Shown: positions 52,560 through 61,313, counted from the stretch's first letter. The stretch is DNA of 64,000 bases from Hohaiivirga grylli (GCF_039655745.1 NZ_JBBYXI010000003.1:372001-436000); one strand, 5' to 3'. Notes: a model not told the origin generated them from the letters alone. Program-made: numbers and translations.

Positions 52560-53980
52560 TGACAATTATTCCATTTCCAACTTCCTCACGCCCTGGATCA
52601 CATCCGGTTCTGGGACAGGGAAGGCTTGTCAATGCTCATGCGGTACGTGAGGGAGACAAGGTATACTGGCGCCGTGTTGCTGGAATGAAGATCTTTGCAG
52701 ATCCGTTAAATTTCTCTGGTCTGTACCATGGGCCGAGAGGTTTGTTTCAGTTAAATAATGATGTGCTCTGGATTTTCAAAGACAGGGCAGCCCGGGTTGA
52801 TTATCAAGGTAAGACTACTCTTCTCAGTGGGGAAGTGAATGGTGCTGTTCCCGCAACGGTCGCGAGAAATAATCGAGAAGACACAGATTATGTCATTGTT
52901 TCCAATAACACTGCGTACATGATCTCTGGGAACACTGTCGTTGAATATGATGCGAAAGGTGGAAGTGTTGGTTCTCCGAATGATGTATCCATGTTAGATG
53001 GCTATTTCCTGTTCACGTACCAAGATGGCACAGTTATCGCGTCAGAGCTAAACTCAACAGAGATCAACAGTCTTTCAAGCTGGAGGGCCGAGTCTACACC
53101 TGATAAGCTTTTACGTGGAATGGTTTCCGGGCAATTGTTTTATGCTTTTGGAACTGCGTCGATTGAAGTTCTGCAAGATGTTGGGACAGCTCCTTTTCCG
53201 CTTGCCAGACAGGCGGTTATTCCGGTTGGTTTGATTGGTAAGTGGGCAGTAGCTGGTGGTGCCGTTGAAGGTTGGGACAGAGACTTATTATTCGTCGCTC
53301 AGGACGGTACTGTCAGGCTTCTCTCCGGATATCAGACGCAGACCGTTTCCATCCCGGATGTTACGAGAGATATCCGGTCTGTTGCTGACAAGGATACATT
53401 GATTGCATCTGTCTATGTGATGGGAGAGAACGCCTTCTGGTCATTATCTTCGCCCAACTGGACATGGGAATATAATGTTACAACAGGAGAGTGGCATCAA
53501 AGAAAATCCAATCGCAAGCAACGCTGGCGAGCTGCTTATTCTGTCTATGTACAGGGTAAGTGGATTGTGGGTGACACAGAAAGTGGAAAGCTCTTTGAAC
53601 TTTCTGATCGTATTCTCACGGAGGATACTGAACCTCTTGTATTTGAGGTTGAGAGCGATGCTGTCAAAGGCTTCCCATCCAGGGTTCAATGTCGGAGAGC
53701 TGATTTTGATTTAAACGTTGGCTATGGACGGGAAATAGGCCTTGATCCGGTTGAAACAGAACCACTGATAGAAATTTCATGGTCTGATGATGGTGGGGTT
53801 TCGTGGTCGAACCCATTACATCGCCGATTAGGCCGAGAAGGTCAGTACCAGACACTCACTTCTGTTTTGAATACAGGTATGTCAGCAGCACAGGGAAGAA
53901 AGTGGAAGTTGCGTGTTTCTGACCCAGTTCCGGTAACTTTAGCCGGAGGGGTTCAGGAAGCAAAGGTAGGGCTTTACTGA
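52559..53980 (+). CDS. P22 gp10-like packaged-DNA stabilisation protein
   Basis: 473 residues. IPFPTSSRPGSHPVLGQGRL with VNAHAVREGDKVYWRRVAGM at the start, and MLDGYFLFTYQDGTVIASEL in the middle, are typical of the gp10 tail-hub family. It plugs the portal so that DNA stays in the head and links to the tail spike or needle. Its stop TGA overlaps the next start (ATG at 53980). Confidence 0.85.
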   Translation: MTIIPFPTSSRPGSHPVLGQGRLVNAHAVREGDKVYWRRVAGMKIFADPLNFSGLYHGPRGLFQLNNDVLWIFKDRAARVDYQGKTTLLSGEVNGAVPATVARNNREDTDYVIVSNNTAYMISGNTVVEYDAKGGSVGSPNDVSMLDGYFLFTYQDGTVIASELNSTEINSLSSWRAESTPDKLLRGMVSGQLFYAFGTASIEVLQDVGTAPFPLARQAVIPVGLIGKWAVAGGAVEGWDRDLLFVAQDGTVRLLSGYQTQTVSIPDVTRDIRSVADKDTLIASVYVMGENAFWSLSSPNWTWEYNVTTGEWHQRKSNRKQRWRAAYSVYVQGKWIVGDTESGKLFELSDRILTEDTEPLVFEVESDAVKGFPSRVQCRRADFDLNVGYGREIGLDPVETEPLIEISWSDDGGVSWSNPLHRRLGREGQYQTLTSVLNTGMSAAQGRKWKLRVSDPVPVTLAGGVQEAKVGLY

Positions 53981-54147
53981 TGACCGAAAAGCGACTGCCA
54001 CCCTTATTGCCGCCTCAAACCAGAATTGTGGATGATCAGGGGCGAATGACCAAAGAATTTTATGACTATCTGCTTCGGCTAAATGCAAAGCTGGAGCAAT
54101 CAGATGCTGGTTTAAAACAGCGGAAAGAGGTTTCTGAAAATGGCTAG
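53980..54147 (+). CDS. Small phage structural protein
   Basis: 55 residues starting in the gp10-like stop (TGATG) and ending eight bases inside the injection-protein gene, so translation is coupled on both sides. Sequence runs MTEKRLPPLLPPQTRIVD, then MTKEFYDYLLRLN and a basic tail. Similar short proteins with an EFYDYL motif follow gp10-like genes in other alphaproteobacterial phages, as I recall. Function unknown. Confidence 0.7.
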   Translation: MTEKRLPPLLPPQTRIVDDQGRMTKEFYDYLLRLNAKLEQSDAGLKQRKEVSENG

Positions 54148-54973
54148 TATTTTTTCAGGTAAAGGGGGTCGGCAGGCCTCTATGGAGGAAAACAAGCAGC
54201 TTATGACTGGCCTTAAGGGAGCTGGTGAAGCACTCGAATTAGGTAAGAATATTGCTGCAAATTATTTAAATAAGAACCAGGGTATTTATGAGAATGCTTA
54301 TAATAATGCTCAGGGACTTCTCGATAGCGCCTATGGTTCTGCCCAGAGCCAGCTAAAAGGAGCTGCTGATACTTATAATCCATTTTATAATACGGGTATG
54401 CAGGCAAATACTGCTTATGCCAATGCGATGGGACTTAACGGTGCCGAGGGTTATGCTCAGGCAATGCAGGACTTTCGTACCGGTCCAGGCTATCAGTTTA
54501 TGATGGACCAGGGAGTTGATGCTCTTAACAGATCTGCTGCAGCACGTGGAAGTCTCGCATCCGGGAATAACACCGTTGATATTCTAAAGTATGCGCAGGG
54601 AACCGCAGATCAGACTTACAGTAACTATCTGTCTAATCTGAATAATATGACTAACACGGGAATGCAGGCTGCAAATGGTATTGCAAATGCTAATCAAGGG
54701 TTGGCATCTCTTGCAATGAATTATGGCAACCAGGGGGCTCAGCTGGCTCAAGGCTTAGGAGACAGACTTGGGGGCCTCAATAGCGCTCTTGCCAATAATG
54801 AGCTTGGGTTTTCGCAACAGCTTGCTCAAAATACGCTCAATGTATCTGATAAAATGGCGGAGAATACCGGGCAAGGGTATATGGCCGGGCAGCAGGCTGC
54901 ATCAAATAGATTTGGGGCTATTATGGGTGGGATTCAAACAGGTGCCAGTATTCTTGGTGCAATGATGCTTTAA
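54140..54973 (+). CDS. Phage DNA injection (ejection) protein
   Basis: 277 residues, Ala/Gly/Asn/Gln-rich. Segments YENAYNNAQGLLDSAYGSAQ, GPGYQFMMDQGVDALNRSAA and RGSLASGNN are usual in P22 gp7-like or DNA-transfer proteins. The C-terminus (FGAIMGGIQTGASILGAMML) is hydrophobic and could enter the membrane during ejection. Placed after head-completion genes, as in P22. Confidence 0.75.
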   Translation: MASIFSGKGGRQASMEENKQLMTGLKGAGEALELGKNIAANYLNKNQGIYENAYNNAQGLLDSAYGSAQSQLKGAADTYNPFYNTGMQANTAYANAMGLNGAEGYAQAMQDFRTGPGYQFMMDQGVDALNRSAAARGSLASGNNTVDILKYAQGTADQTYSNYLSNLNNMTNTGMQAANGIANANQGLASLAMNYGNQGAQLAQGLGDRLGGLNSALANNELGFSQQLAQNTLNVSDKMAENTGQGYMAGQQAASNRFGAIMGGIQTGASILGAMML

Positions 54974-54982
54974 GGAGTTGCA

Positions 54983-55231
54983 ATGGGTAAGTATTCTACA
55001 GAGGTTGATACTTTTAAGATGACCAGCGGTTTGTTTGACTCTTTTATGAAAGGGGCAAATTTTTCCCGGGGAATTAAACAACAAAACTTAGATAATGATT
55101 TCCGTGAGCGTGATCTGCAGGCACGAATAGCTCGCAAAATGAATAATGACAGCCAGATTCAACCTACAAATGTACAACGCATATACGTGAATCCTAACTC
55201 AGAATATCTTAATAATTGGCGCAGATTCTAA
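54983..55231 (+). CDS. Hypothetical phage virion-region protein
   Basis: 82 residues after AAGGAGT. Polar and basic, MGKYSTEVDTFKMTSG to EYLNNWRRF, with many Asn and Arg. No recognised family. By location an injection or internal virion protein. Confidence 0.6.
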   Translation: MGKYSTEVDTFKMTSGLFDSFMKGANFSRGIKQQNLDNDFRERDLQARIARKMNNDSQIQPTNVQRIYVNPNSEYLNNWRRF

Positions 55232-55248
55232 CTTTGAAAAGGGATTTA

Positions 55249-55917
55249 TTGCTTAGAATTCTTTTCGCAACCCTAGGTCGTTTTGTTTTCGTATTTATTC
55301 TACTTTTTAGTGCTGCTGGGAATTTTTATTGGCTTGAAGGTTGGCTTTTTTTACTGATTTATACTTTGCCTTCTGGTTTTAGCCTGACATTACTGCACCA
55401 TAAAAATCCCGAACTTGTTTATGAGCGTTTAAATCCTGAGAAGGGGCAGATCAAAGAAGACAGGATTATCTCATGGATTATTCTGATATTGCTTAACATC
55501 TGGATTGCTATTCTTGGTTTTGATGGAGGACGTTTTCAATTAGGTGTCCTTCCAGAATGGACAAAATATATTGGATTTTCTTTTTTGGTGTTATCGCAGG
55601 CTCTTATTCATATTAGTCTGAAACATAATCCATTTGCTTCAACTGTAGTACGGTTTCAGACAGAAAGAGAGCAAAGGATAATCAGAACAGGGCCATACAA
55701 GTATATACGCCATCCAATTTATCTTTTTAATATTCTGTTGCTTCTTGGCGGAAGCTTTTTAATCCAATCTGTAATTGGATTAGCTCTTATTTCTTTGTTT
55801 TTTATAATATTTTGCCTTCGAATTAGGTTCGAAGAAGAATTCTTAATTATGAATTTTGATGCTTATTTTAAATATAGGCAAGAAGTTAAGTGTAAGATCA
55901 TCCCATTTTTATATTGA
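55249..55917 (+). CDS. Isoprenylcysteine carboxyl methyltransferase-type membrane protein
   Basis: 222 residues from TTG 55249, preferred since AAAAGGG lies five bases before it; the open frame reaches back to 55216 without a ribosome site. Five or so membrane segments. The C-terminal RTGPYKYIRHPIYLFN and RIRFEEEFL are the SAM-binding signature of the ICMT/phospholipid methyltransferase family. These methylate lipids or small lipophilic molecules in membranes. It lies between injection and fibre genes and is not a virion part in known phages; a cargo (moron) gene is likely. Confidence 0.8.
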   Translation: MLRILFATLGRFVFVFILLFSAAGNFYWLEGWLFLLIYTLPSGFSLTLLHHKNPELVYERLNPEKGQIKEDRIISWIILILLNIWIAILGFDGGRFQLGVLPEWTKYIGFSFLVLSQALIHISLKHNPFASTVVRFQTEREQRIIRTGPYKYIRHPIYLFNILLLLGGSFLIQSVIGLALISLFFIIFCLRIRFEEEFLIMNFDAYFKYRQEVKCKIIPFLY

Positions 55918-55929
55918 ATTGAGTTTTTA

Positions 55930-57213
55930 ATGACATCTGTACTTTGTCCCTTGTCTTTACAGACAATTTTTTATGATGGTCGCCCTGTCGTTGGGGCAAA
56001 AGTGTATGTTTATGAGGCTGGAACAACTACGCCTAAGACTGTTTTTAGAGATAATGTGATGCAGGCAGCCCATTCTCGCCCAATTTTGACAAATGGCCAT
56101 GGGATGGTTCCGCCTATTTACGTGGGTAAAGGTGATTACAAGCTTAGAGTTGTTACGCCGGGTGAAGTTATTATTTCTGAGGTAGATGGTTTGTCTGGAT
56201 CATTTACTTCTGATGGTACTGAGCCGAATGAGACATATCCGCTTCAAGATCCTAATGCGACTTTAAGAACTGGTGATATCCTTGCTGCTTTCAGGACAGG
56301 GGCAAAAGCTGGTTTTGTCCGCTGTAATGGTAATACGATTGGGAACTCACAATCTGCGGCATCTGAATTACCTTTTGGTGAGCCAGCTGGTGATACTCAG
56401 CCTCTTGGTACTGCGTTTAATTTGTTTGTTCATCTCTGGGAGCTCCAGGAAGTAGGACTTTACTTGCCAGTATATGCCAATGGCTCAGAGGTTACTCGTG
56501 GATCTACTGCTATTTCAGACTGGAATAATAATCGCCAGCTTGGTTTGCCGGACCTGCGAGGCCGAGTTCCTATGGGGCTTGACGGGATGGGCGGCCCGAC
56601 TTCTTACCGTTTGCAGATACAGCGCGAAATCACGACAACTAAAGGTAGTACAGAAGCATATGTGACAGATGCAGATGGTATTATTGCAGGAATGGTGATC
56701 ATTGGAACGGGTATCCCAACCGATACGATTATTAAGTCAATAGAAGGGATGAAGCTTATTCTTTCTATGCCGGCATCATCATCTACGAGCGCAATGATGA
56801 AGATGTCACTTTTTAAGGATGCATCTGTGTTGGGAGCAGAGGGTGGTGATACTATGTATTACCTGACGCAGGAGCAGCTTCCAAGCCATAGTCATAAAGC
56901 TGCAACCGCAATAACAGCAGCCGGAAAGCATGTGCATGGTGGTCGGACAAGCGATATGGGCGCCCATGCTCACAATATTAGCTCTTTGACGATAGGACCG
57001 GTAATCGCTGGTGTTGCAGGTGGCGGGAATTATTTTCTTGGCGATAATGTGCGGTCGACAGATTATGCCGGTGCCCACTCCCATGATCTGATAGTTTATG
57101 AGAATGGAGAGCACTCCCACGTTGCTAAAACAGATATTGCTTTGACTGGTGAGAACAAAGCTTATGCTGCTCTACCGCCTTCTTTGCTTCTGTCTTATTA
57201 CATAAAATTGTGA
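55930..57213 (+). CDS. Tail fibre with tail-collar domain
   Basis: 427 residues. The N-terminal beta domain (LQTIFYDGRPVVGAKVYVYE with VFRDNVMQAAHSRPILTNGHG) is common at the virion-attached end of fibres. A collar-like segment follows (GFVRCNGNTIGNS, LGLPDLRGRVPMGLDGMGG). The C-terminal third has repeated His pairs (PSHSHKAAT, GKHVHGG, GAHAHN, GAHSHD, GEHSHV), a pattern of metal-binding fibre tips. It should bind the host surface. No clear ribosome site. Confidence 0.8.
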   Translation: MTSVLCPLSLQTIFYDGRPVVGAKVYVYEAGTTTPKTVFRDNVMQAAHSRPILTNGHGMVPPIYVGKGDYKLRVVTPGEVIISEVDGLSGSFTSDGTEPNETYPLQDPNATLRTGDILAAFRTGAKAGFVRCNGNTIGNSQSAASELPFGEPAGDTQPLGTAFNLFVHLWELQEVGLYLPVYANGSEVTRGSTAISDWNNNRQLGLPDLRGRVPMGLDGMGGPTSYRLQIQREITTTKGSTEAYVTDADGIIAGMVIIGTGIPTDTIIKSIEGMKLILSMPASSSTSAMMKMSLFKDASVLGAEGGDTMYYLTQEQLPSHSHKAATAITAAGKHVHGGRTSDMGAHAHNISSLTIGPVIAGVAGGGNYFLGDNVRSTDYAGAHSHDLIVYENGEHSHVAKTDIALTGENKAYAALPPSLLLSYYIKL

Positions 57214-57220
57214 GGCATAT

Positions 57221-57562
57221 ATGAGTGTCAGATTACGCCTGTCCCCGGTTAGTAATCGGGAGGCATGGATAGATCGTGTCCAGATTACAGATGAAAATGG
57301 GAAGCCTTTTGATCTGTTGAATGCTCAAGCCAGAATGAGTCTGAACTATCAACCTAACAATAGCTCAGTGTTTACGGCACAACAGGGTGATGGGCAATTA
57401 TTCGCAAAAGATAATGGAATTCTCGAATGGGAATTTGATGTTAGCCGCATGCGAACTTTATGCCCCGGTATCTATAACGTTGGAATGGTCGCCAATATTG
57501 AAGGTATTGCCCGACAAATTTTTACCGGAACGATTGAGGTTGAGAAGGGAAATGTACCATGA
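57221..57562 (+). CDS. Small phage fibre-region protein
   Basis: 113 residues after GAGG. MSVRLRLSPVSNREAWIDRV, RMSLNYQPNNSSVFTAQQGD and YNVGMVANIEGIARQIFTGT suggest an all-beta virion-associated protein of the kind found between fibre genes. Stop overlaps the next start (ATGA), so it is translated with the collagen-like fibre. Confidence 0.6.
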   Translation: MSVRLRLSPVSNREAWIDRVQITDENGKPFDLLNAQARMSLNYQPNNSSVFTAQQGDGQLFAKDNGILEWEFDVSRMRTLCPGIYNVGMVANIEGIARQIFTGTIEVEKGNVP

Positions 57563-58764
57563 GTGAGATTCAAGTTCGCATTATGAAAGCGGGTCTGTCC
57601 GGTAAAAATGCATGGACGCCCGTGATAGCTGTTGTACCTGACGAGTTCAGGCTTGTTATGCAGGTGTCTGACTGGATGGGCGGGGAAGGTGAGAAACCCG
57701 TATCTGGGCTTTATATCGGACAAAATGGGTACGTTGAAACCATTGCCGATGCTGTTGATGTTAGAGGCATAGGACAAAAGGGCTGGACGCCTGTTATTTC
57801 CGTTCTTCGTGACGGTGATCGTAGGGTCATGCAAGTAACATCATGGATCGGTGGCGAGGGCGAGCTTCCAGAGGTCGGTAAATATGTTGGAGTATCCGGA
57901 TTTGTTGATGAGATATCCCTCGCAACAGATATTCGAGGTATGACCGGTGAAAGAGGCTTACAGGGAGAGCAAGGGATACAGGGAATTCCCGGACCTATTG
58001 GCCCAGAGGGGCCTGTCGGGCCAGAAGGACCTGAAGGGGCGCAAGGCCCAAAAGGAGAGACTGGTCCAGCATGGGGTTCTACAGTCAATATCATCCAAAA
58101 TGAAAACCTGGCACAGATGCCGGCTAATACGATTAAGGGAAGGCTGGACACAGATGGTAATCCACAAAATCTGACTAGTGATCAAGCCCGGGAATTGCTG
58201 GGCTTTAACCTTCATGATTTAATGCCGACTGGTGCAGTTATTGACTGGCCTTTTTTGATTGCTCCAGATGGATGGCTAATAATGGAGGGGCAATTATTAT
58301 CACGGTTAAATTATAAAAAACTTTGGTATACGGTGAATACCTCGGCACGGCTTGTAACAGAAGCTCAATGGGCTGAAAGTGATTGGGGGACTTTTAGTTT
58401 TGGAGATGGTGAGACAACTTTTCGGTTACCTGATCCTCGGGGAGAGTTTATTAGAGTTTTTGATGGTGAAAGGGGAGTTGACGCTGAGCGAGAATTAGGT
58501 AGTTTTCAAGAGCAATTATTACAACCCCATAAACATCGTACAGCAATAGGTTGGGATGGGAATGGGTTCTATGGTCATCAAGATAATTCCGCTCAAAAAG
58601 CTCCTGTCTTTGGTTCTGATGTAGTAGCTAATGCTAGTAGGTTGTATGTGACAGGCTCTTCTTCTATTGAACCTGCTCGACGGGCATTTACAGATATAAA
58701 TATGGGAATGAGTGGAGAGAATCGCCCGAGAAATATCGGGTGGAATAAAATATTAAAGTATTAA
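57559..58764 (+). CDS. Tail fibre with duplicated N-terminal module, collagen-like repeat and collar domain
   Basis: 401 residues. Two tandem copies of about 56 residues open the protein, each GWTPVI.V..D..R.VMQV..W.GGEGE (with NAWTPVIAVV in the first). A collagen-like Gly-X-Y stretch of about 15 triplets follows (GIQGIPGPIGPEGPVGPEGP and neighbours, residues near 130-172), forming a trimeric rod. The C-terminal collar domain has GAVIDWPFLIAPDGWLIMEG, FRLPDPRGEFIRVFDG and QPHKHRT. Second fibre in tandem with that at 55930. Confidence 0.82.
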   Translation: MSEIQVRIMKAGLSGKNAWTPVIAVVPDEFRLVMQVSDWMGGEGEKPVSGLYIGQNGYVETIADAVDVRGIGQKGWTPVISVLRDGDRRVMQVTSWIGGEGELPEVGKYVGVSGFVDEISLATDIRGMTGERGLQGEQGIQGIPGPIGPEGPVGPEGPEGAQGPKGETGPAWGSTVNIIQNENLAQMPANTIKGRLDTDGNPQNLTSDQARELLGFNLHDLMPTGAVIDWPFLIAPDGWLIMEGQLLSRLNYKKLWYTVNTSARLVTEAQWAESDWGTFSFGDGETTFRLPDPRGEFIRVFDGERGVDAERELGSFQEQLLQPHKHRTAIGWDGNGFYGHQDNSAQKAPVFGSDVVANASRLYVTGSSSIEPARRAFTDINMGMSGENRPRNIGWNKILKY

Positions 58765-58844
58765 CACTGCATGATATTATTTCTTTTCTATGCGTGATAC
58801 TTTACTAAATAAATGAGCAAACTCTTTTAAAAATAAGGATACAG

Positions 58845-59948
58845 ATGGCAATGTACAAAAATGAGATGCTTCCTCCTGTTTTTGATGTTGATTTTTACAA
58901 GCAACATCTACCAGTGTTCTCGTCTTTGAATAGCCAAGAATTACGTAATCATTTTAGAGAGAGTGGAATTTACGAAGGACTTTCAGGAAGTCCGCCTGCA
59001 AGCCGTGAGGAATTTATAAAAATTGTCCAGAAAGAGAAAAGCATTCTTGAGATTGGACCGTTTCATACTCCAGCAGTTGTGGGAAAAAATGTTTCTTATT
59101 TTGATGTTCTTAATCAAGAGGAATTAATTAAAAGAGCTCTGGAAATTGGTTTTGAAACTAAACATGTCCCTTATATAAACTATGTTTCTAAAGATTGCAG
59201 TCTTGATATTGTGGATCAGAATTTTTCTGCCGTTTTTGGTAGTCATAGTATTGAACATCAGCCAGATTTAATTGATCATCTTTCCGGGGTTTCTCGAATT
59301 TTAGAAGATGAGGGCAGATATTATATTATATGTCCTGATAAACGTTATTGTTTTGATCATTTTGTGCGGGAAACAGATTTAGTTGATGTCTTGGCTGCTC
59401 ATGCGCTTGGCATGAGGGTTCATGAGCCCAGGAGCCCGATTGCCCAAAGATTATACTCAACTCATAATGATGCAAATAAGCATTGGCGCGGAGAGCACGG
59501 GGAAGCTCGCTATAAAGAATACCCGGAAACACTTCAAAAGGTGTTAAGTGGTGTACTTCCTGATGGGCAATATCACGATTGTCATGCGTGGCAGTTCACG
59601 CCAAACTCATTCTATGAGATTACATCTTTTCTATATAATGCAGGCTTTAGTGATCTCTATCCTGAGCGTATTTACCATACTCCTTATGGGAGAGTGGAGT
59701 TCACTGCCGTTTTAAGGAAAAGAAGTAAAAATTCTACAATAGAAATTGAACCTTATATCTCTGATGTTAATAGTGAATTAAATAAAAAGGGAAAACTTGA
59801 AGCTTATTATAGAAACTTGATATTGGAAAAGAAGTCTCTTCAGGAAGAGAAAGAGCGTCTTCAGAATGAAATTAACGTAATTTATAAATCTAAGGGGTGG
59901 AGACTTACTTCCATATTAAGGCGGATAAGAAATCTTCAGTTTAATTGA
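58845..59948 (+). CDS. SAM-dependent methyltransferase with C-terminal coiled coil
   Basis: 367 residues. SILEIGPFHTPAV is the SAM-binding motif I, SAVFGSHSIEHQPDLIDHL motif IV, and EGRYYIICPDKRYCFDHF follows. The C-terminus is a coiled coil (LILEKKSLQEEKERLQNEIN) ending YKSKGWRLTSILRRIR, a tail often found in enzymes of O-antigen or capsule clusters. It may methylate a surface glycan and alter phage receptors. It lies between fibre and lysis genes, AT-rich, and is not needed for a virion: a lysogenic-conversion cargo gene is likely. Confidence 0.8.
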   Translation: MAMYKNEMLPPVFDVDFYKQHLPVFSSLNSQELRNHFRESGIYEGLSGSPPASREEFIKIVQKEKSILEIGPFHTPAVVGKNVSYFDVLNQEELIKRALEIGFETKHVPYINYVSKDCSLDIVDQNFSAVFGSHSIEHQPDLIDHLSGVSRILEDEGRYYIICPDKRYCFDHFVRETDLVDVLAAHALGMRVHEPRSPIAQRLYSTHNDANKHWRGEHGEARYKEYPETLQKVLSGVLPDGQYHDCHAWQFTPNSFYEITSFLYNAGFSDLYPERIYHTPYGRVEFTAVLRKRSKNSTIEIEPYISDVNSELNKKGKLEAYYRNLILEKKSLQEEKERLQNEINVIYKSKGWRLTSILRRIRNLQFN

Positions 59949-59952
59949 TACA

Positions 59953-60648
59953 ATGGTGCAAAAAATTAATATTGATGGTTTGAAACTAATAAAACAATGG
60001 GAAGGTTTAAGAACAACAGCTTATAAGGATGTTGTCGGTATTTTAACGATTGGATATGGGCATACTTCTTCTGCAGGTGCTCCTGTTGTTTCTTCTGGGA
60101 TGAAGATTACGGAGACAGAGGCTGAAGAGATTTTGAAGCGTGATCTGGAAAAATTTGAAAAACGCGTTACTGAGCTTGTCAAAGTTCCTCTGACAGATAA
60201 TCAGTTTGCAGTTCTGGTTTCCTTTGATTTTAATACGGGTGCTCTGCATAAATCCACTTTGTTGAAAAAACTGAACGCTGGGGATTATGCTTCGGTGCCA
60301 GCAGAGCTAATGAAGTGGATTAATGCTGGCGGGAAGAAAGTGAAGGGGCTCGTTAATCGGCGGGCTGCAGAATGTGGTCTATGGGTTAAAGGTGAATTTG
60401 TTGCTTCAAATTATATTGAAGCTTCTAGTGAACAACAAAGCGTGACGCATTCACCTGAAGGTCAGGCTGCTGCTGTTGCGAGTGTTGGTGCGTTGGGAAC
60501 CGTTTTTACGGAGGCCGCTAATCAGATTTCACCTTATGTTGAGAGCTTGCCTAGCATTCGTTATGTTTTTATTGGATTGACTTTAATTGGGGTAGCGCTT
60601 GGTTTTTATGCGACGTTCCGTCGGCTAAAAGGTCTGAGTGCATGCTAG
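59953..60648 (+). CDS. Endolysin, GH24 lysozyme with C-terminal membrane segment
   Basis: 231 residues. Catalytic triad spacing E17, D26, T32 equals that of T4 lysozyme (E11, D20, T26), in QWEGLRTTAYKDVVGILTIG. SFDFNTGAL and NRRAAEC follow. After about residue 150 comes a linker and one hydrophobic helix (YVFIGLTLIGVALGFYATF). It cleaves peptidoglycan at lysis. The C-terminal helix could tether it to the inner membrane until holin action. Four bases after the methyltransferase stop. Confidence 0.92.
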   Translation: MVQKINIDGLKLIKQWEGLRTTAYKDVVGILTIGYGHTSSAGAPVVSSGMKITETEAEEILKRDLEKFEKRVTELVKVPLTDNQFAVLVSFDFNTGALHKSTLLKKLNAGDYASVPAELMKWINAGGKKVKGLVNRRAAECGLWVKGEFVASNYIEASSEQQSVTHSPEGQAAAVASVGALGTVFTEAANQISPYVESLPSIRYVFIGLTLIGVALGFYATFRRLKGLSAC

Positions 60649-60908
60649 CTATCTTAGCCTGGTTTACAGGTACAAAGCTTGGCAGGGCTCTGATGACATG
60701 TATTGCAGCTTTTGCTGCTTTTTTTTATGCCATTTCTAAAGCTTTCTCTCGAGGCAGAGATGTAGAGAGAGCACTGCAAAATCAGGAAGCTGTCAGCGCT
60801 CATCAAAAACGGAGTAAGATTAATGATGAAACTTCCAAGTTGGGCAATGCTTCCGTTTGTTCTGATTTGTCTCAGTGGGTGCGGCAAAAACCAGATGGTG
60901 GGGAATAG
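60642..60908 (+). CDS. Inner-membrane spanin-like (Rz-like) lysis protein
   Basis: 88 residues, overlapping the endolysin stop by 7 bases. One membrane helix near the start (ALMTCIAAFAAFFYAISKAF), then a charged, mostly helical tail. A lipoprotein gene lies partly inside its 3' half in another frame, the arrangement seen for Rz/Rz1. It probably spans the periplasm with that lipoprotein. Confidence 0.65.
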   Translation: MLAILAWFTGTKLGRALMTCIAAFAAFFYAISKAFSRGRDVERALQNQEAVSAHQKRSKINDETSKLGNASVCSDLSQWVRQKPDGGE

Positions 60909-61032
60909 TTGTTCTGGCTGGCAACCTATTCGTCCTCAGGCTACAGATATTCCTAATCTGAGCTCAGATACTGCACGCCAGATACTCTCCCATAATAAGT
61001 TTGGTCAAAGCGTTTGTGGGTGGGAGCCATGA
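60823..61032 (+). CDS. Outer-membrane lipoprotein, Rz1-like spanin partner
   Basis: 69 residues. Signal with lipobox LSGC, so C20 is lipidated. The mature part reads GWQPIRPQATDIPNLSSDTA and ends QSVCGW; short proteins with this pattern follow lysozyme genes in many alphaproteobacterial phages. Begins in another frame within the upstream gene, with GGAG before the paired ATGs. Confidence 0.7.
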   Translation: MMKLPSWAMLPFVLICLSGCGKNQMVGNSCSGWQPIRPQATDIPNLSSDTARQILSHNKFGQSVCGWEP

Positions 61033-61268
61033 TAGATCAGGAAAAATTGTATAAAGACTTACCACCGCGGACACGGGATTTCTTTGAGCAATTACGTGAA
61101 GAAGATATTGAGTTATTGCAGGACGGATTGCAGCTTGTACGTTCCACTCAGACAATATCTAAGTTCATAAAGTGGTTTATTATTACACTTGTTGGAATTT
61201 TTATTGCTTCAGTTGGCATTGCTGAAAATATTATGAAAGTTGCCAGTTGGTTTAAAACAGGCAAATGA
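61029..61268 (+). CDS. Small phage membrane protein, possible holin
   Basis: 79 residues from ATG 61029 (GGGAG upstream), overlapping the lipoprotein stop. A charged N-terminal half (PPRTRDFFEQLREEDIELLQ) is followed by one membrane helix (FIITLVGIFIASVGIAENIM) and a basic end. Last gene of the lysis cassette. It may be a holin or pinholin; no other holin candidate is evident. Confidence 0.55.
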   Translation: MIDQEKLYKDLPPRTRDFFEQLREEDIELLQDGLQLVRSTQTISKFIKWFIITLVGIFIASVGIAENIMKVASWFKTGK

Positions 61269-61274
61269 TAATTT

Positions 61275-61313
61275 AAATGGCCCCCGGGGATTTCTCCCCG
61301 GGGGCCATTTTTG
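61275..61313 (+). terminator. Strong terminator at the end of the prophage late operon
   Basis: A perfect 15-bp stem (61275-61289 with 61296-61310), 6-base loop, and a T-run. The arms are AT-flanked, so it also serves the converging small gene on the minus strand. Confidence 0.92.

Noticed and set aside
57940..58070. Short GC-rich periodic repeats that could suggest a CRISPR-like or satellite array
   Set aside because: The 9-base periodicity is explained by Gly-X-Y collagen triplets in the tail fibre.
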